Assembly: GCA_004124385.1 (NCBI GenBank)
Contig: SCKN01000004.1
Location: 1 to 64,000 of the forward strand
Direction of reading: 5' to 3'
Length of the DNA stretch: 64,000 bases
Origin: Fidelibacterota bacterium
GTDB lineage: Bacteria; Fidelibacterota; Marinisomatia; Marinisomatales; TCS55
Shown: positions 16,804 to 26,216 of the stretch, in pieces
Layout of the letters: every line of letters starts with the position of its first letter
How positions within the stretch are numbered: position 1 is the stretch's first letter
Program-made: the position numbers and the translations under genes
Notes under the pieces: model-generated
What the model saw: the letters and a program-made list of their open reading frames with translations, nothing else
Told to the model about the DNA's origin: nothing
Databases searched by the model: none

Positions 16804-18600
16804 CTATTTCAAATAGACCATTTTTCTACTCATAATTACAGGCAAGTGTTCATCTGACTGTGCTTGAAGAGTAATAAAATATATTCCGCTTGACTGATAT
16901 TCTGCTGACCAGTCAAAAGAGTAAAATCCTTTTTCTAAAAATATTTCTTCCAGAAATACCTGCAGTTTTCTTCCACGAGCATCAGCCACAAATAAAGTAA
17001 CATTTGCTTCTTTCAAAAGATCAAAGGTGATATTAGTACTTGAATTAAATGGATTGGGATAATTTTGGTAAAGAGCAAACATTTCAGGAATAAGCAATTT
17101 ATTTTGATGCCCCTTGGTAATGTCGTTTGATTCACCAAAGGTTGAAAAAGATAAAGTCGTCCATAAACCGAAATCAGGAACCTTGCTTTCATGAAACGAG
17201 GCATTTAAAAATAACGGGCGGCTTTCTATTATATCCCATTCATTATTTTCATTTACTCTGCACAGATGGAGCCAACTGTATCCTTTAGCCGTTTGGATAA
17301 CCCAGTTTGAATCAACAAAATTTACTTCAAATCCCGGTAAGGAATTCCATTCCCATAATAAGGAGTCATTAATAAATAAGCCTAATGGAGTTGTCCAATC
17401 AGTATTCCCGGCAACTTCAACTTGGAGTTTTTTATCCATATTATTATATGCAATTTCATTTAATTGGAAATCCTGTTTAGGGATAGACCGCATAACCTGT
17501 AAATCAGTTATTTCATCTGAAAAAATATATTGATCGTTTAAGGTAATAGAAAGCAATCCAGATTCATTAACGATCGGAAGTGATTGAACAACGTCTCCAG
17601 CAATCATAAGATCAACATATACCCAATCGTCTGGAATTGTAATCATTTGTGGATCATCATTTTCAAACCATACCGGTAGAAATTCATCATCCATTCGTAA
17701 TTCGATTGTATTATTGATATTATGTAATTGATGCATTCCTATTTTAATTCCAATAGAATCTTTCAGAAGGTTTGTCATCCTTACCGGCGGAAGTGTTTCC
17801 AGAAAGTCCGAATCATTATCATAAATATCTACTGATTCGGACAATTTTATATCAAGCAACTTTATCAAATTTATTTTTTCATTATTCCATTCTTCAGGAG
17901 TAAATAAGATATGTTGACGGATCAGTGGTTCAAATACAGTAAAACCATTTTCAACATATTCTAGCATAGATGATGGATTTTCAGATGTAAATAAAAATGC
18001 AATTGCCCTAAAATCTTTAATAGATACCATATTCAAAAATGAGTCCATTCTTATTTTTTCCATCAACAAGTACATTTGGAGCATGTCCATTTGATTTATT
18101 ACAAATGGTGAATATCTCAATAAATAATCATGGATTAATAAACTTTTAAACTCATGGATATTTGTTATTTCACTAATAGTCAAAATGGTAACGGGATAAT
18201 TTTCCTTTAATTCTGAAATGATATTATCACGGTAATATAAATCTTTAGATTTCGCAAAAGCAGGCGTTTCATGAGAACTGGAAAATATTCTTCCATCAAT
18301 CGTTTCCAATTCTACTTTATAAAATAACAAATCATCTGTTAACAAATTCACGTCTAGATAACGATCATTAATTACCCCTCCTAGATCAATTATTTCATAC
18401 GTTGACATCATGTTTATACTGCGAAATATCCGTATGGAATTAATGATCTCATGCTCTGGCATATCCCACGTTAAAAGAATAGAACCATGTCCACTAAACG
18501 CATTGAGCTTTATGGACATATTTTCCCGGTTTTCCGCTCCAAAAAGCAGAAAAGGGAATATGATACCCAGGACCATTATTTTTAACTTATGTCTATCCAT
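16804..18600 (-). CDS. Large secreted protein with type IX-style C-terminal sorting domain
   Basis: 598 residues. N-terminal signal peptide, then an FN3-like segment (about 28-110) and a long region without recognised domains. The C-terminal domain of about 80 residues is typical of type IX secretion substrates: ALYQNYPNPFNSSTNITF, then DARGRKLQ, GFYSFDWSAEYQSSGIYF and a basic MSRKMVYLK tail. It is probably exported across the outer membrane and processed at the surface. Its function is unknown; the adjacent subtilase and carboxypeptidase genes suggest a secreted-peptidase neighbourhood. Confidence 0.8.
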   Translation of the reverse strand: MDRHKLKIMVLGIIFPFLLFGAENRENMSIKLNAFSGHGSILLTWDMPEHEIINSIRIFRSINMMSTYEIIDLGGVINDRYLDVNLLTDDLLFYKVELETIDGRIFSSSHETPAFAKSKDLYYRDNIISELKENYPVTILTISEITNIHEFKSLLIHDYLLRYSPFVINQMDMLQMYLLMEKIRMDSFLNMVSIKDFRAIAFLFTSENPSSMLEYVENGFTVFEPLIRQHILFTPEEWNNEKINLIKLLDIKLSESVDIYDNDSDFLETLPPVRMTNLLKDSIGIKIGMHQLHNINNTIELRMDDEFLPVWFENDDPQMITIPDDWVYVDLMIAGDVVQSLPIVNESGLLSITLNDQYIFSDEITDLQVMRSIPKQDFQLNEIAYNNMDKKLQVEVAGNTDWTTPLGLFINDSLLWEWNSLPGFEVNFVDSNWVIQTAKGYSWLHLCRVNENNEWDIIESRPLFLNASFHESKVPDFGLWTTLSFSTFGESNDITKGHQNKLLIPEMFALYQNYPNPFNSSTNITFDLLKEANVTLFVADARGRKLQVFLEEIFLEKGFYSFDWSAEYQSSGIYFITLQAQSDEHLPVIMSRKMVYLK

Positions 18601-18676
18601 GTGAAAAGATTCTCGGCGAGACTAAATTTCTGATATTATTCAGCCTTACGCAAGAATAATCTTTATTTGAACTGGT

Positions 18677-20314
18677 TTATTTAAGGTAGGTAATTTTCTG
18701 TGTTATACTGCCAGATGGGGTCTTTAACTGCACGAAATAAATTCCGCTGGATAAGCCCGAGGCGTCCCATGTATAGGCATGCTCCCCCGGTAAAAGTTTA
18801 TCATTTTCAATCGTTTCAACCAACCTCCCTGTTATATCAAAAACTTGTAGGAGCGAGGCATGCCTCGCCTCTAAGGAAAACCGGATGGTTGTAGTAGGAT
18901 TAAACGGATTAGGATAAACATTCAAAATTAAAAACTCATCTGGAATATTATTATGATTAATAGATGAAGTTTCATAATCAATTGCTGCCATCACATCAAT
19001 AACACCATAACCATAATTATTGTCCGGATTGTCGACTCTATCAGCAGTCATCATCATGGCTTCGCGAACTTGCATAGGTGTCCAATCTGAATGGGCGCTC
19101 AATATAACAGCTGCTGCTCCGCTGACCAATGGTGCGGATAAAGATGTTCCACTGGCAGTACGATATGAATCACTATTGGCATTCACACCCCATGTAGACA
19201 CACCCCGAGCACACACTTCCGGCTTTATACGGCCGTCATAGGTGGGCCCATGTGAACTGAAAAACGCTATTTCACCATTGCTGTTAACAGCACCGACAGA
19301 TATTACAGAATCAGCATCTGCCGGAGCAGAAATATAATAATACAGTGTATCGCATGGATTAGGTGGCGGGGATGATGTGCCCCAATTTCCTGCAGATGTA
19401 ATACAAAGCATTCCAAGTGATGTTGCAATATCCACTGCAATGGTGGTCACCCCGGTATTACCATCCATGTCACAATAGGAATACCAATCCAAATATCCCA
19501 AAGATGAAGACATAATATCGGCACCCAATTGTTCGCCCCATTCCAACGCAGCAACATAATTATCTTCTTCTACTTGGCTTTCATTGGTAACGTCTTCTGT
19601 TTTTGCCAGCAAAAATTCTGCTCCAAAAGCCGGGCCGATTAAATTGCCGGGATCATAGCCAGCTAATGTAGAAAAAACCATCGTGCCATGATTATGTTGA
19701 CTACTATAATCATTGGCTTCATTTTCAGTATTACCATCATTATTTATAAAATCCCATTCATCAATTATTGTAAGTGAATCAAATACAGACCGTTCTGTGT
19801 TGAAGCCCGTATCCAAAATCAAAACGCGGACTCCCTGACCAGTATATCCTGCTTGATGAGCAGTATGACAGTTTATCTGCTCAATTTGTTCCTGGGCATA
19901 ACCGTAATCCAATGAATCAATAACTGATAATTTTCTTGAAGATTGTAATTGTGAAAATTCACGTTTATTTTTCTTATAAACAGCAACAGGTACAGTTTTT
20001 TTAACAAAAGGCAATAAAGAAATTTCATTTATAATGTTTATATCAGATGTTATAGAAACAGCATTAAGCCATCGGCTTTTATTATGAATGACTGCACCCA
20101 ATTCTTCCATAACTGCAATATATGATTGCGCAACAGGACGGTCATACCATGTATCTTTGATATCCACCTTCAGCCTGCGCTGTATTGCTTTATCATCTAA
20201 AGTGATATTCTGACCTGAATTATCTTTATCTGTGAAATAAATCCACATTTTTTCTGATGCAGAAGCTTTATTAAGTAGAAAAATAATTGTTACGAATAGA
20301 AAATATTTTTTCAT
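18677..20314 (-). CDS. Secreted subtilisin-like serine protease with C-terminal sorting domain
   Basis: S8 peptidase, 545 residues. Signal peptide ends near residue 20, and an inhibitor-like propeptide follows (about 25-120). The catalytic triad is Asp168 (LILDTGF), His209 (NHGTMVF) and Ser391 (SGTSLSAP), with the oxyanion Asn in SAGNWG. The last 80 residues form a type IX-type sorting domain (LNVYPNPFNPTTTIRFSL...SSGIYFVQL...KITYLK). Within it, EARHAS (about residues 482-487) is encoded by a perfect 16-bp palindrome. The start shares a base with the M14 peptidase stop (TGATG), so the two peptidases are co-expressed. Confidence 0.95.
   Translation of the reverse strand: MKKYFLFVTIIFLLNKASASEKMWIYFTDKDNSGQNITLDDKAIQRRLKVDIKDTWYDRPVAQSYIAVMEELGAVIHNKSRWLNAVSITSDINIINEISLLPFVKKTVPVAVYKKNKREFSQLQSSRKLSVIDSLDYGYAQEQIEQINCHTAHQAGYTGQGVRVLILDTGFNTERSVFDSLTIIDEWDFINNDGNTENEANDYSSQHNHGTMVFSTLAGYDPGNLIGPAFGAEFLLAKTEDVTNESQVEEDNYVAALEWGEQLGADIMSSSLGYLDWYSYCDMDGNTGVTTIAVDIATSLGMLCITSAGNWGTSSPPPNPCDTLYYYISAPADADSVISVGAVNSNGEIAFFSSHGPTYDGRIKPEVCARGVSTWGVNANSDSYRTASGTSLSAPLVSGAAAVILSAHSDWTPMQVREAMMMTADRVDNPDNNYGYGVIDVMAAIDYETSSINHNNIPDEFLILNVYPNPFNPTTTIRFSLEARHASLLQVFDITGRLVETIENDKLLPGEHAYTWDASGLSSGIYFVQLKTPSGSITQKITYLK
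18853..18868. repeat. Perfect 16-bp GC-rich palindrome inside a coding region
   Basis: GCGAGGCATGCCTCGC lies in the part of the subtilase gene that encodes the C-terminal sorting domain. It is much more GC-rich than the surrounding sequence and stays in frame. It looks like a small repetitive palindromic element that inserted into or was fixed in the gene. A single copy was seen in this window. Confidence 0.6.
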
Positions 20315-22542
20315 CAGTTTGAAAGTATTATATCAACCATTGCTAATATATCATATATATTGACTTCGCCATCAAAATTCACATCTGCTCTGGTTTGTTG
20401 AAATTCATTTAATTCAACATTACTCAAAATTAATTCAACAATATTCAATACATCAAAAATATCCAATTCACCGTTTTCATCCAAATCTCCCGGTAAATAG
20501 TTCAAATAACCTTGAATGGAAAAGTCGTCAAAATAAAAACCATCCCTCGTAACACCACCATCTGATTTTAAGATAAATCGGAAGTACACTGCTGACTCAT
20601 CTGCATAGGCAGATAGATCTACTGTTTCCTCAACCCAATCAGACTGACCATCGTACCCCACTTCACCGGTATTTTGAGTTCCTGATCCTGATCCGTGCTC
20701 TGTGTAAATCCCAGGTAATGATGTCCAGTGGGTGCCATCCAATGATACTTGAAATTGAACAAAATCATAATTGCTCTCTATGTTCCATTTAGCTGCGAAT
20801 CGTGCGGTAGGATAATTCAATCCGTCAAGATTGATTTGGTTAGACGTCCTAATTGCTGTTATTGAATTATTACTGTAATTACCTTGAGGACTATCCGTAA
20901 TGGAATAATTTCCGTTATAAGAACTTGTTGATGTGAGGCCCCAATCATTTGTATCCCAATCAGAAAGGCCTGATTCAGCCTCTTCGCTAAAAATGGATGT
21001 TGGAATACCCACAATTGTAGTAAGTGTATCTGTTCGCACAAAACTGCTATTATCACTTATTGTTACTAGAATTCCCATTTCCACACCATTTTCTGATGAG
21101 CCAGATACTAACATAGAAATATTCACTTGATCTATTTCTCTGGCAGCTATCGAACCTAAATTATCCATATAGTCAAGAATATAGTTCGTATTGTTTAATG
21201 GCTGAACAACAAGGACTACATCTCCATCTGAATCCTGCAAGCCTCTGTTTTGAATTGTTACATTAAATTGCAGTGTATCGCCTTGTTGCTCATCAATATC
21301 GATTGAAAAAACAATATGATCAGCTCCACTTACAAAACCAAATATCTGGTTAGAATAAAGCTGGTCTTCGCACAAGGGTATAACCCTGTTTTCGGGGGGC
21401 CAGAAATAATCCTGGTAGGATCCAACCTCAGGAGTATACGAGATCAACCCCGCAGTTCCATAAGACCAATCCACTGCATCGCCGTTTACACCATAGCCAA
21501 TTGTTTCGTATCCTGTACCAACCTGGTAACCATTATATTTTGACATTTCCCATCCGATTTCTCGAATAGTAGTTAAGTCTGGTTCATCTGGTAAAGTGCT
21601 ATTACCCCAAGAATGAATCAGAACATTGGAGTACGAATGGTAATGGAGAACATTCGAAAATTCGTGATCTAATATGAAATCTCTAACTGCTTGAGTTTCG
21701 GGTTCTGAAAATGCTGAATCACCCCTAAAAACATTTGAACATGGATTTGGAGAAGAACCTGAATTGTCGGTACCCCATTCATATCCATAGTTTCGATTTA
21801 AATCTATTCCACGCTGGGTGCCGTTACCACAATTAGTATCTCTTCTATTTTTACGATGCATCCCGCCGCCATTGGGCGCTATGGATTCATTGTATACATA
21901 TCCATCAGGGTTGATAACCGGAATGAACCATAATTCGCGATTATTAACTAAATACTCTGCTACATTATTTGTTGAATAATTTTCACATAACCATTGTACA
22001 AAATAAAACTGATTCATCATCCCCAGTGGTTCCCTGGCGTGGGTAAGCCCCGTATATAATACTTCTGGTTCATCTTCATCTTGATCTGGATTATCCGATA
22101 CTTTAAACGCCCAGATTGTTCGACCTTCAATTGAAGTGCCAATTGAATCTTTTGTAGAAACCAAATTGGGATATAATACAGCCAACGTATCCATTTTTTC
22201 TTCGACTTCGCTGAATGTATAATTGCCCAGCATTGAACCTAGTTCAAAATCTCGACTGACTTCCGGTACATTGCGATCGGCAAAATATTGTTCCATATCA
22301 AAAATTAATATATCATAAGAAATGCCCATTTCAGATAATCCGATCACCTGATTTTCATTGGCAATAATATCAATAAACACCCCTTGTTTAATTTGAACAT
22401 GATCAAGTGGTATCCCTAGTGAGTGAAGTTGTTGAAAAACAGATTGATCTGTACTCAAAACACGTACAGAATGGTATATTTCATTTGCGGTTAATTGAAT
22501 TGCGAAGACCAAATATATAATGGCCAATACAGTTTTCTTCAT
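20314..22542 (-). CDS. Secreted M14 zinc carboxypeptidase with dockerin-like C-terminus
   Basis: 742 residues. Signal peptide (1-20), then a propeptide-like region. The M14 domain (about 105-395) has the zinc ligands His168/Glu171 (THARE) and His302 (HYHSY), substrate-binding GIDLNRNYGYEWG, and the catalytic Glu372 (TPEVGS). A CARDB-like adhesion segment and a jelly-roll segment (about 540-680, LSDWDTNDWG...DGFYFDDFSI) follow. The C-terminus holds two calcium-loop repeats of dockerin type I (GDLDENGELDIFDVL and ADVNFDGEVNIYDIL). It digests peptides outside the cell and may be retained through the dockerin pair, unlike the neighbouring protease with its sorting domain. Confidence 0.93.
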   Translation of the reverse strand: MKKTVLAIIYLVFAIQLTANEIYHSVRVLSTDQSVFQQLHSLGIPLDHVQIKQGVFIDIIANENQVIGLSEMGISYDILIFDMEQYFADRNVPEVSRDFELGSMLGNYTFSEVEEKMDTLAVLYPNLVSTKDSIGTSIEGRTIWAFKVSDNPDQDEDEPEVLYTGLTHAREPLGMMNQFYFVQWLCENYSTNNVAEYLVNNRELWFIPVINPDGYVYNESIAPNGGGMHRKNRRDTNCGNGTQRGIDLNRNYGYEWGTDNSGSSPNPCSNVFRGDSAFSEPETQAVRDFILDHEFSNVLHYHSYSNVLIHSWGNSTLPDEPDLTTIREIGWEMSKYNGYQVGTGYETIGYGVNGDAVDWSYGTAGLISYTPEVGSYQDYFWPPENRVIPLCEDQLYSNQIFGFVSGADHIVFSIDIDEQQGDTLQFNVTIQNRGLQDSDGDVVLVVQPLNNTNYILDYMDNLGSIAAREIDQVNISMLVSGSSENGVEMGILVTISDNSSFVRTDTLTTIVGIPTSIFSEEAESGLSDWDTNDWGLTSTSSYNGNYSITDSPQGNYSNNSITAIRTSNQINLDGLNYPTARFAAKWNIESNYDFVQFQVSLDGTHWTSLPGIYTEHGSGSGTQNTGEVGYDGQSDWVEETVDLSAYADESAVYFRFILKSDGGVTRDGFYFDDFSIQGYLNYLPGDLDENGELDIFDVLNIVELILSNVELNEFQQTRADVNFDGEVNIYDILAMVDIILSN

Positions 22543-22550
22543 TTCTAAGA

Positions 22551-23822
22551 CTATGTATTATTTTTGAGCCAATCTGTAGTAACAGATTTGGGACGAGTAA
22601 TGGGGATCCCTAATGCACGATTGATAACCATTTGGGCGATCATTCCCATAGTGCGAGATACACTGAACAACACCGTATAGAATTTGAATTCCTTTAATCC
22701 ATAATAATACAATAATGATCCCGAAGCTGCATCTACATTAGGCCAAGGGTTTTTAGCTTTACCTTGTTCTTGTAAAACAGGAGGTACAACATCATACAAA
22801 TTCTTTACAATATCAAAAATATCATCATTTTTGATGTGTTTTTTTCCAAAATCCACAAAGGCAACAAATCGAGGATCTGGGCAACGTAAAACGGCGTGGC
22901 CATAACCGGGAATAACTCTCCCATTATTCAAACGATCCCAACAAAATTGTTTTAATTCTTCCTTGGATGGAGAAGAGTTAAAATGATTATAAATCTCCAA
23001 AACAAACTTTAAACATTCCTGATTAGCTAAACCGTGGAGTGGTCCAGCAAGGCCATTTAATCCTGCTGCTACTGAATAATAGGGATCAGACAAAGCGGAG
23101 GCAACTGTATGGGCAGCAAAAGCACTCACATTTCCTCCTTCATGATCACAATGAAGCATGAAATATAACTGCATAAGCTTTTTAAATTCACCATTGGGGT
23201 CATCAATCCCTGTCATATGAACAAAATTTCCTGACCAATCGAATTCAGGATTATAATCAATCAAGGCACCTTTATTAAAATGAATTCTATAAATGCCCGC
23301 AGCCAATCCTGGTAATTTTGCTAAAAGGTTTATACCATCTTCTAAACAATATTCCCAATATGTATCTTTCGCCACTCCTTCATCATATTTCCTTCGAAAT
23401 ACACTGTCTCGTTGCATAACCATTATTGCAGTATTAAACATGGACATTGGATGAGAATCTGCAGGCATCTTGTACATCACATCCCAAATGTAATCTGGGA
23501 CTGCAGATTTTTCTGAAAACTGATTTTGCAAATCAGTTAATTCATCTTTCCTCGGTAATTCACCGGTAATTAATAAATAAAATACTTCTTCTGGAAGAAT
23601 ATGTGTTATATCCAAAAGCGGATGGTCACGAATGATTAATCCCGTTTCTGCAGAAACAGATGATGTATCACACACAAACACCTTTACACCACGCATTCCG
23701 CCATAAGCCTGTGAAACGGTTACGTCACTTATTTTTTTATCGCCACTATTCCTTAAAAGATTTTGTGCTTCATCTTGCCATTGGGGAATTTTTTCCATCA
23801 ATTTCTGTTTTAATAATTTCAT
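22551..23822 (-). CDS. gltA: Citrate synthase, mitochondrial type
   Basis: Condenses acetyl-CoA and oxaloacetate at the entry to the TCA cycle; 423 residues. Catalytic residues are visible as His in HCDHEGGNVSAF, His in NGLAGPLHGLANQE and Asp in NPWPNVDAASG. These blocks, GRVIPGYGHAVLR and the final RPKSVTTDWL match eukaryotic mitochondrial citrate synthases far better than the hexameric enzyme of E. coli, so it is probably a non-allosteric dimer. It lies 8 bases after the DUF1015-type gene's operon position and just upstream of the secreted peptidase genes on the same strand. Confidence 0.96.
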   Translation of the reverse strand: MKLLKQKLMEKIPQWQDEAQNLLRNSGDKKISDVTVSQAYGGMRGVKVFVCDTSSVSAETGLIIRDHPLLDITHILPEEVFYLLITGELPRKDELTDLQNQFSEKSAVPDYIWDVMYKMPADSHPMSMFNTAIMVMQRDSVFRRKYDEGVAKDTYWEYCLEDGINLLAKLPGLAAGIYRIHFNKGALIDYNPEFDWSGNFVHMTGIDDPNGEFKKLMQLYFMLHCDHEGGNVSAFAAHTVASALSDPYYSVAAGLNGLAGPLHGLANQECLKFVLEIYNHFNSSPSKEELKQFCWDRLNNGRVIPGYGHAVLRCPDPRFVAFVDFGKKHIKNDDIFDIVKNLYDVVPPVLQEQGKAKNPWPNVDAASGSLLYYYGLKEFKFYTVLFSVSRTMGMIAQMVINRALGIPITRPKSVTTDWLKNNT

Positions 23823-23835
23823 TCTAATCCTTTAA

Positions 23836-25104
23836 TTACTTTTCATTGCCAAAACAGCGTGTCACTAATCCTGAATATACCTTGGGAAAGAAAAATGTTG
23901 ATTTTTGAGGCATTGTTTCACCTGCTTTTGCGATTGTGAAAATTTCATCTAATGATGGCGGCCGGACAAAACAGGCGACATCAAAATGTCTTTCTTCTTT
24001 TAATAGATTTATAGTGGGTTTGTTTCCGCGCATGTATGATAATTTTTTCAAATCTTGCTGGTGTGATGTGTCCACACCAAACACATCTTTCATTACAAAT
24101 GAATGCAAAATATTTGTATCCAATTCCTGTGCAGCCTGACATTGATCATTAAATACATTAATTAATTCTTTCCAACTATGAAAATTTAACAATAAACCCG
24201 TATTACTTTCCCGATGGTAAATGCCCATTTGACCTTTACCGTTATTTTCATCTTCTACTATTTTGATGACTTTTTCAGGTCCGCTAAACCATTCTACATC
24301 AAAATGCGTTTGTAGGCTAGTCATTATCTCATCAATACCGATTTTAACATTTTTAATTAACCGATGTGTCGGGAGGACATTCATGCCCGGATTATTACTG
24401 TTCACAAGCGTTACCATCACATTTTCTGCTCCGGATATATCTGGATTATTTTGATAATAACGCAGTGCTGTTTTATAGCGATGATGCCCATCTGCAATCA
24501 CTACATCTTTTGTAGAAATACACGTTTTAAATTTGGATATAGAGTCTGCATCTGTTACAACAAAAAGTGTATATCGTATTTCATCCAGTTCACAATCGAT
24601 AACTGGAGCATGTGGCAATGTTTCATAAATGCCTTCGAGGACAAGGTCATCATCTTGATAGCACATAAATATTTGGCCGGGGTTAGCATTTGTTGTTTCC
24701 ATTAGTTTATACCGGTCTTGTAAATGTTTTTCGTTCGTTTGCTCATGAGGTAAAACAGACATTCCTAATTCTGTTAATTCCAATGAACAAATACATCCGA
24801 CTCGATCTATGCGCTTACCTTCGTTTTCAAATGATTGCGATAAAATGTATAACGCTTCTTTTTCTTCTTCGATCAGAATACCTTCATTTTTCCATAAAGC
24901 CAGTGTGTTAGCTGCATCAAAATATCGATCCTCGCCCGCCGATCGATTTAAATTAATTCGAATATAATTATGGGGAGATTTCTTGTAATAAGTATTTTGC
25001 TCTGAAGGTGATATGACGTCGTATGGCGGCACGATTACATTGGCAAAGTCATTAACTAGTTTGCTGTTATATCGCCACCCTTTAAATGGATAAATGTTTG
25101 CCAT
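23836..25104 (-). CDS. DUF1015 family protein
   Basis: 422 residues, soluble. N-terminus MANIYPFKGWRYN and the internal segments VIVPPYDVISPSEQ, SVLPHEQT and VIADGHHRYKTALRYYQ are the family hallmarks; the DGHHRYKTA core recalls ParB/SerK-like catalytic folds. The family is widespread and poorly characterised, and some annotate it near serine metabolism, which nothing here supports. Lies 13 bases upstream of citrate synthase and 8 bases after the phosphotransferase gene. Confidence 0.88.
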   Translation of the reverse strand: MANIYPFKGWRYNSKLVNDFANVIVPPYDVISPSEQNTYYKKSPHNYIRINLNRSAGEDRYFDAANTLALWKNEGILIEEEKEALYILSQSFENEGKRIDRVGCICSLELTELGMSVLPHEQTNEKHLQDRYKLMETTNANPGQIFMCYQDDDLVLEGIYETLPHAPVIDCELDEIRYTLFVVTDADSISKFKTCISTKDVVIADGHHRYKTALRYYQNNPDISGAENVMVTLVNSNNPGMNVLPTHRLIKNVKIGIDEIMTSLQTHFDVEWFSGPEKVIKIVEDENNGKGQMGIYHRESNTGLLLNFHSWKELINVFNDQCQAAQELDTNILHSFVMKDVFGVDTSHQQDLKKLSYMRGNKPTINLLKEERHFDVACFVRPPSLDEIFTIAKAGETMPQKSTFFFPKVYSGLVTRCFGNEK

Positions 25105-25112
25105 ATCAAAAC

Positions 25113-26216
25113 TTACACTTTTATACTATCTGAATACAATTTCTCAACTATTTGTTTTACTCTAATTGACGCATTTCCATCTAATTTATAGAATATTTTT
25201 TCTATGTCCGTTTTTTGTGCTTTTTTCATTTCATCTGTTGGATTTAATGCTAACTTGATTCCCGCCGGCAAATCCTCTGGAGTGTTAATATGCACGAAAG
25301 AATCTTTTAAATATTTTCGATTATCAAATCCCAAAAGGGACTCGCCATCAGAATGTTTTAAACTCTCTTGATTTAAATTATAAATAATGCCTGTTTTTCC
25401 GGTTGCTAAAAATTCAGTGATAGATCCAGATGCTTCAGATACTAATGTATCGGCAACAAATAATAATGGCAGAATATTATAATCATCTTTTGGTATGATA
25501 ATTGCGTGAGGGTACTTCTCAATTTGATCTTCAAATAGTGTATGTTGTTTATGGGAAGCATATTTTCCCATCCAAGAATAATGATGAAGTTTTATAATTA
25601 AGTTATACTCTTTGGTCGCATTAAATATCTCATCTTTTAAATCGTACAGACAAGTTGGTTTATACGTAGGCGCGAACAAGATAACAAGTTTATCTGGATC
25701 AAGACCTAATGATTTTAATATCTCACTTCTATCAAAAACCCCGCTAGCAAAATATGGATCCATTTTAGGATAACCTACTGTATGCAATTCAGAATTTCCC
25801 ATACAACCTGAATTTATTAATGATTTTTCAGATTGCTCACCTTCAGCAAAAATAATATAGCGATGGTCAGAATGTTTTTTAAGCTCGCGATATGTGACTG
25901 TTTTTGTAAATGTAATTCCATGATAAATCAAACAAAGTAGAGCATCGCCATACTTTTTTTCATCTACAACGTCAGGAGCAAATACAATATCAAAGTGTTC
26001 ATTTTCATCACTGACCCGATGACCCTCTTGCTCAAATTGTTTTAAATATTTTTTTGTTTCATCTTTATCATAAAAACCAAATGATCGCTCAACTTCATGA
26101 GTCAGAGATAAAGCAACATCATAATTTAAATCATTCCCAAACAACTCAATTAGGGGATCATAGGCTGCCTTATGATACAGGTAAAACATTTTAAATAAAA
26201 CTTTAGTCTTTCTCAT
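25113..26216 (-). CDS. CDP-glycerol glycerophosphotransferase-like protein (copy 2)
   Basis: About 367 residues from the ATG at 26214-26216 (a GTG one codon upstream is also possible). GT-B-like fold with the TagB/TagF signatures: LIYHGITFTKT (catalytic-type His), GYPKMDPYF, ILFAPTYKPT, IIKLHHYSWM and TLVSEASGSITEFLATGK. Family members transfer glycerol- or ribitol-phosphate from CDP-alditols to surface polymers. Within this locus a CMP-phosphonate donor is the more likely substrate (inference). Last gene of the phosphonate run, overlapping the paralogue upstream at TGATG. Confidence 0.85.
   Translation of the reverse strand: MRKTKVLFKMFYLYHKAAYDPLIELFGNDLNYDVALSLTHEVERSFGFYDKDETKKYLKQFEQEGHRVSDENEHFDIVFAPDVVDEKKYGDALLCLIYHGITFTKTVTYRELKKHSDHRYIIFAEGEQSEKSLINSGCMGNSELHTVGYPKMDPYFASGVFDRSEILKSLGLDPDKLVILFAPTYKPTCLYDLKDEIFNATKEYNLIIKLHHYSWMGKYASHKQHTLFEDQIEKYPHAIIIPKDDYNILPLLFVADTLVSEASGSITEFLATGKTGIIYNLNQESLKHSDGESLLGFDNRKYLKDSFVHINTPEDLPAGIKLALNPTDEMKKAQKTDIEKIFYKLDGNASIRVKQIVEKLYSDSIKV

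Noticed and set aside
18853-18868. Operator or terminator
   Set aside because: It lies well inside a coding region and no T run follows; a palindromic repeat element is more plausible.
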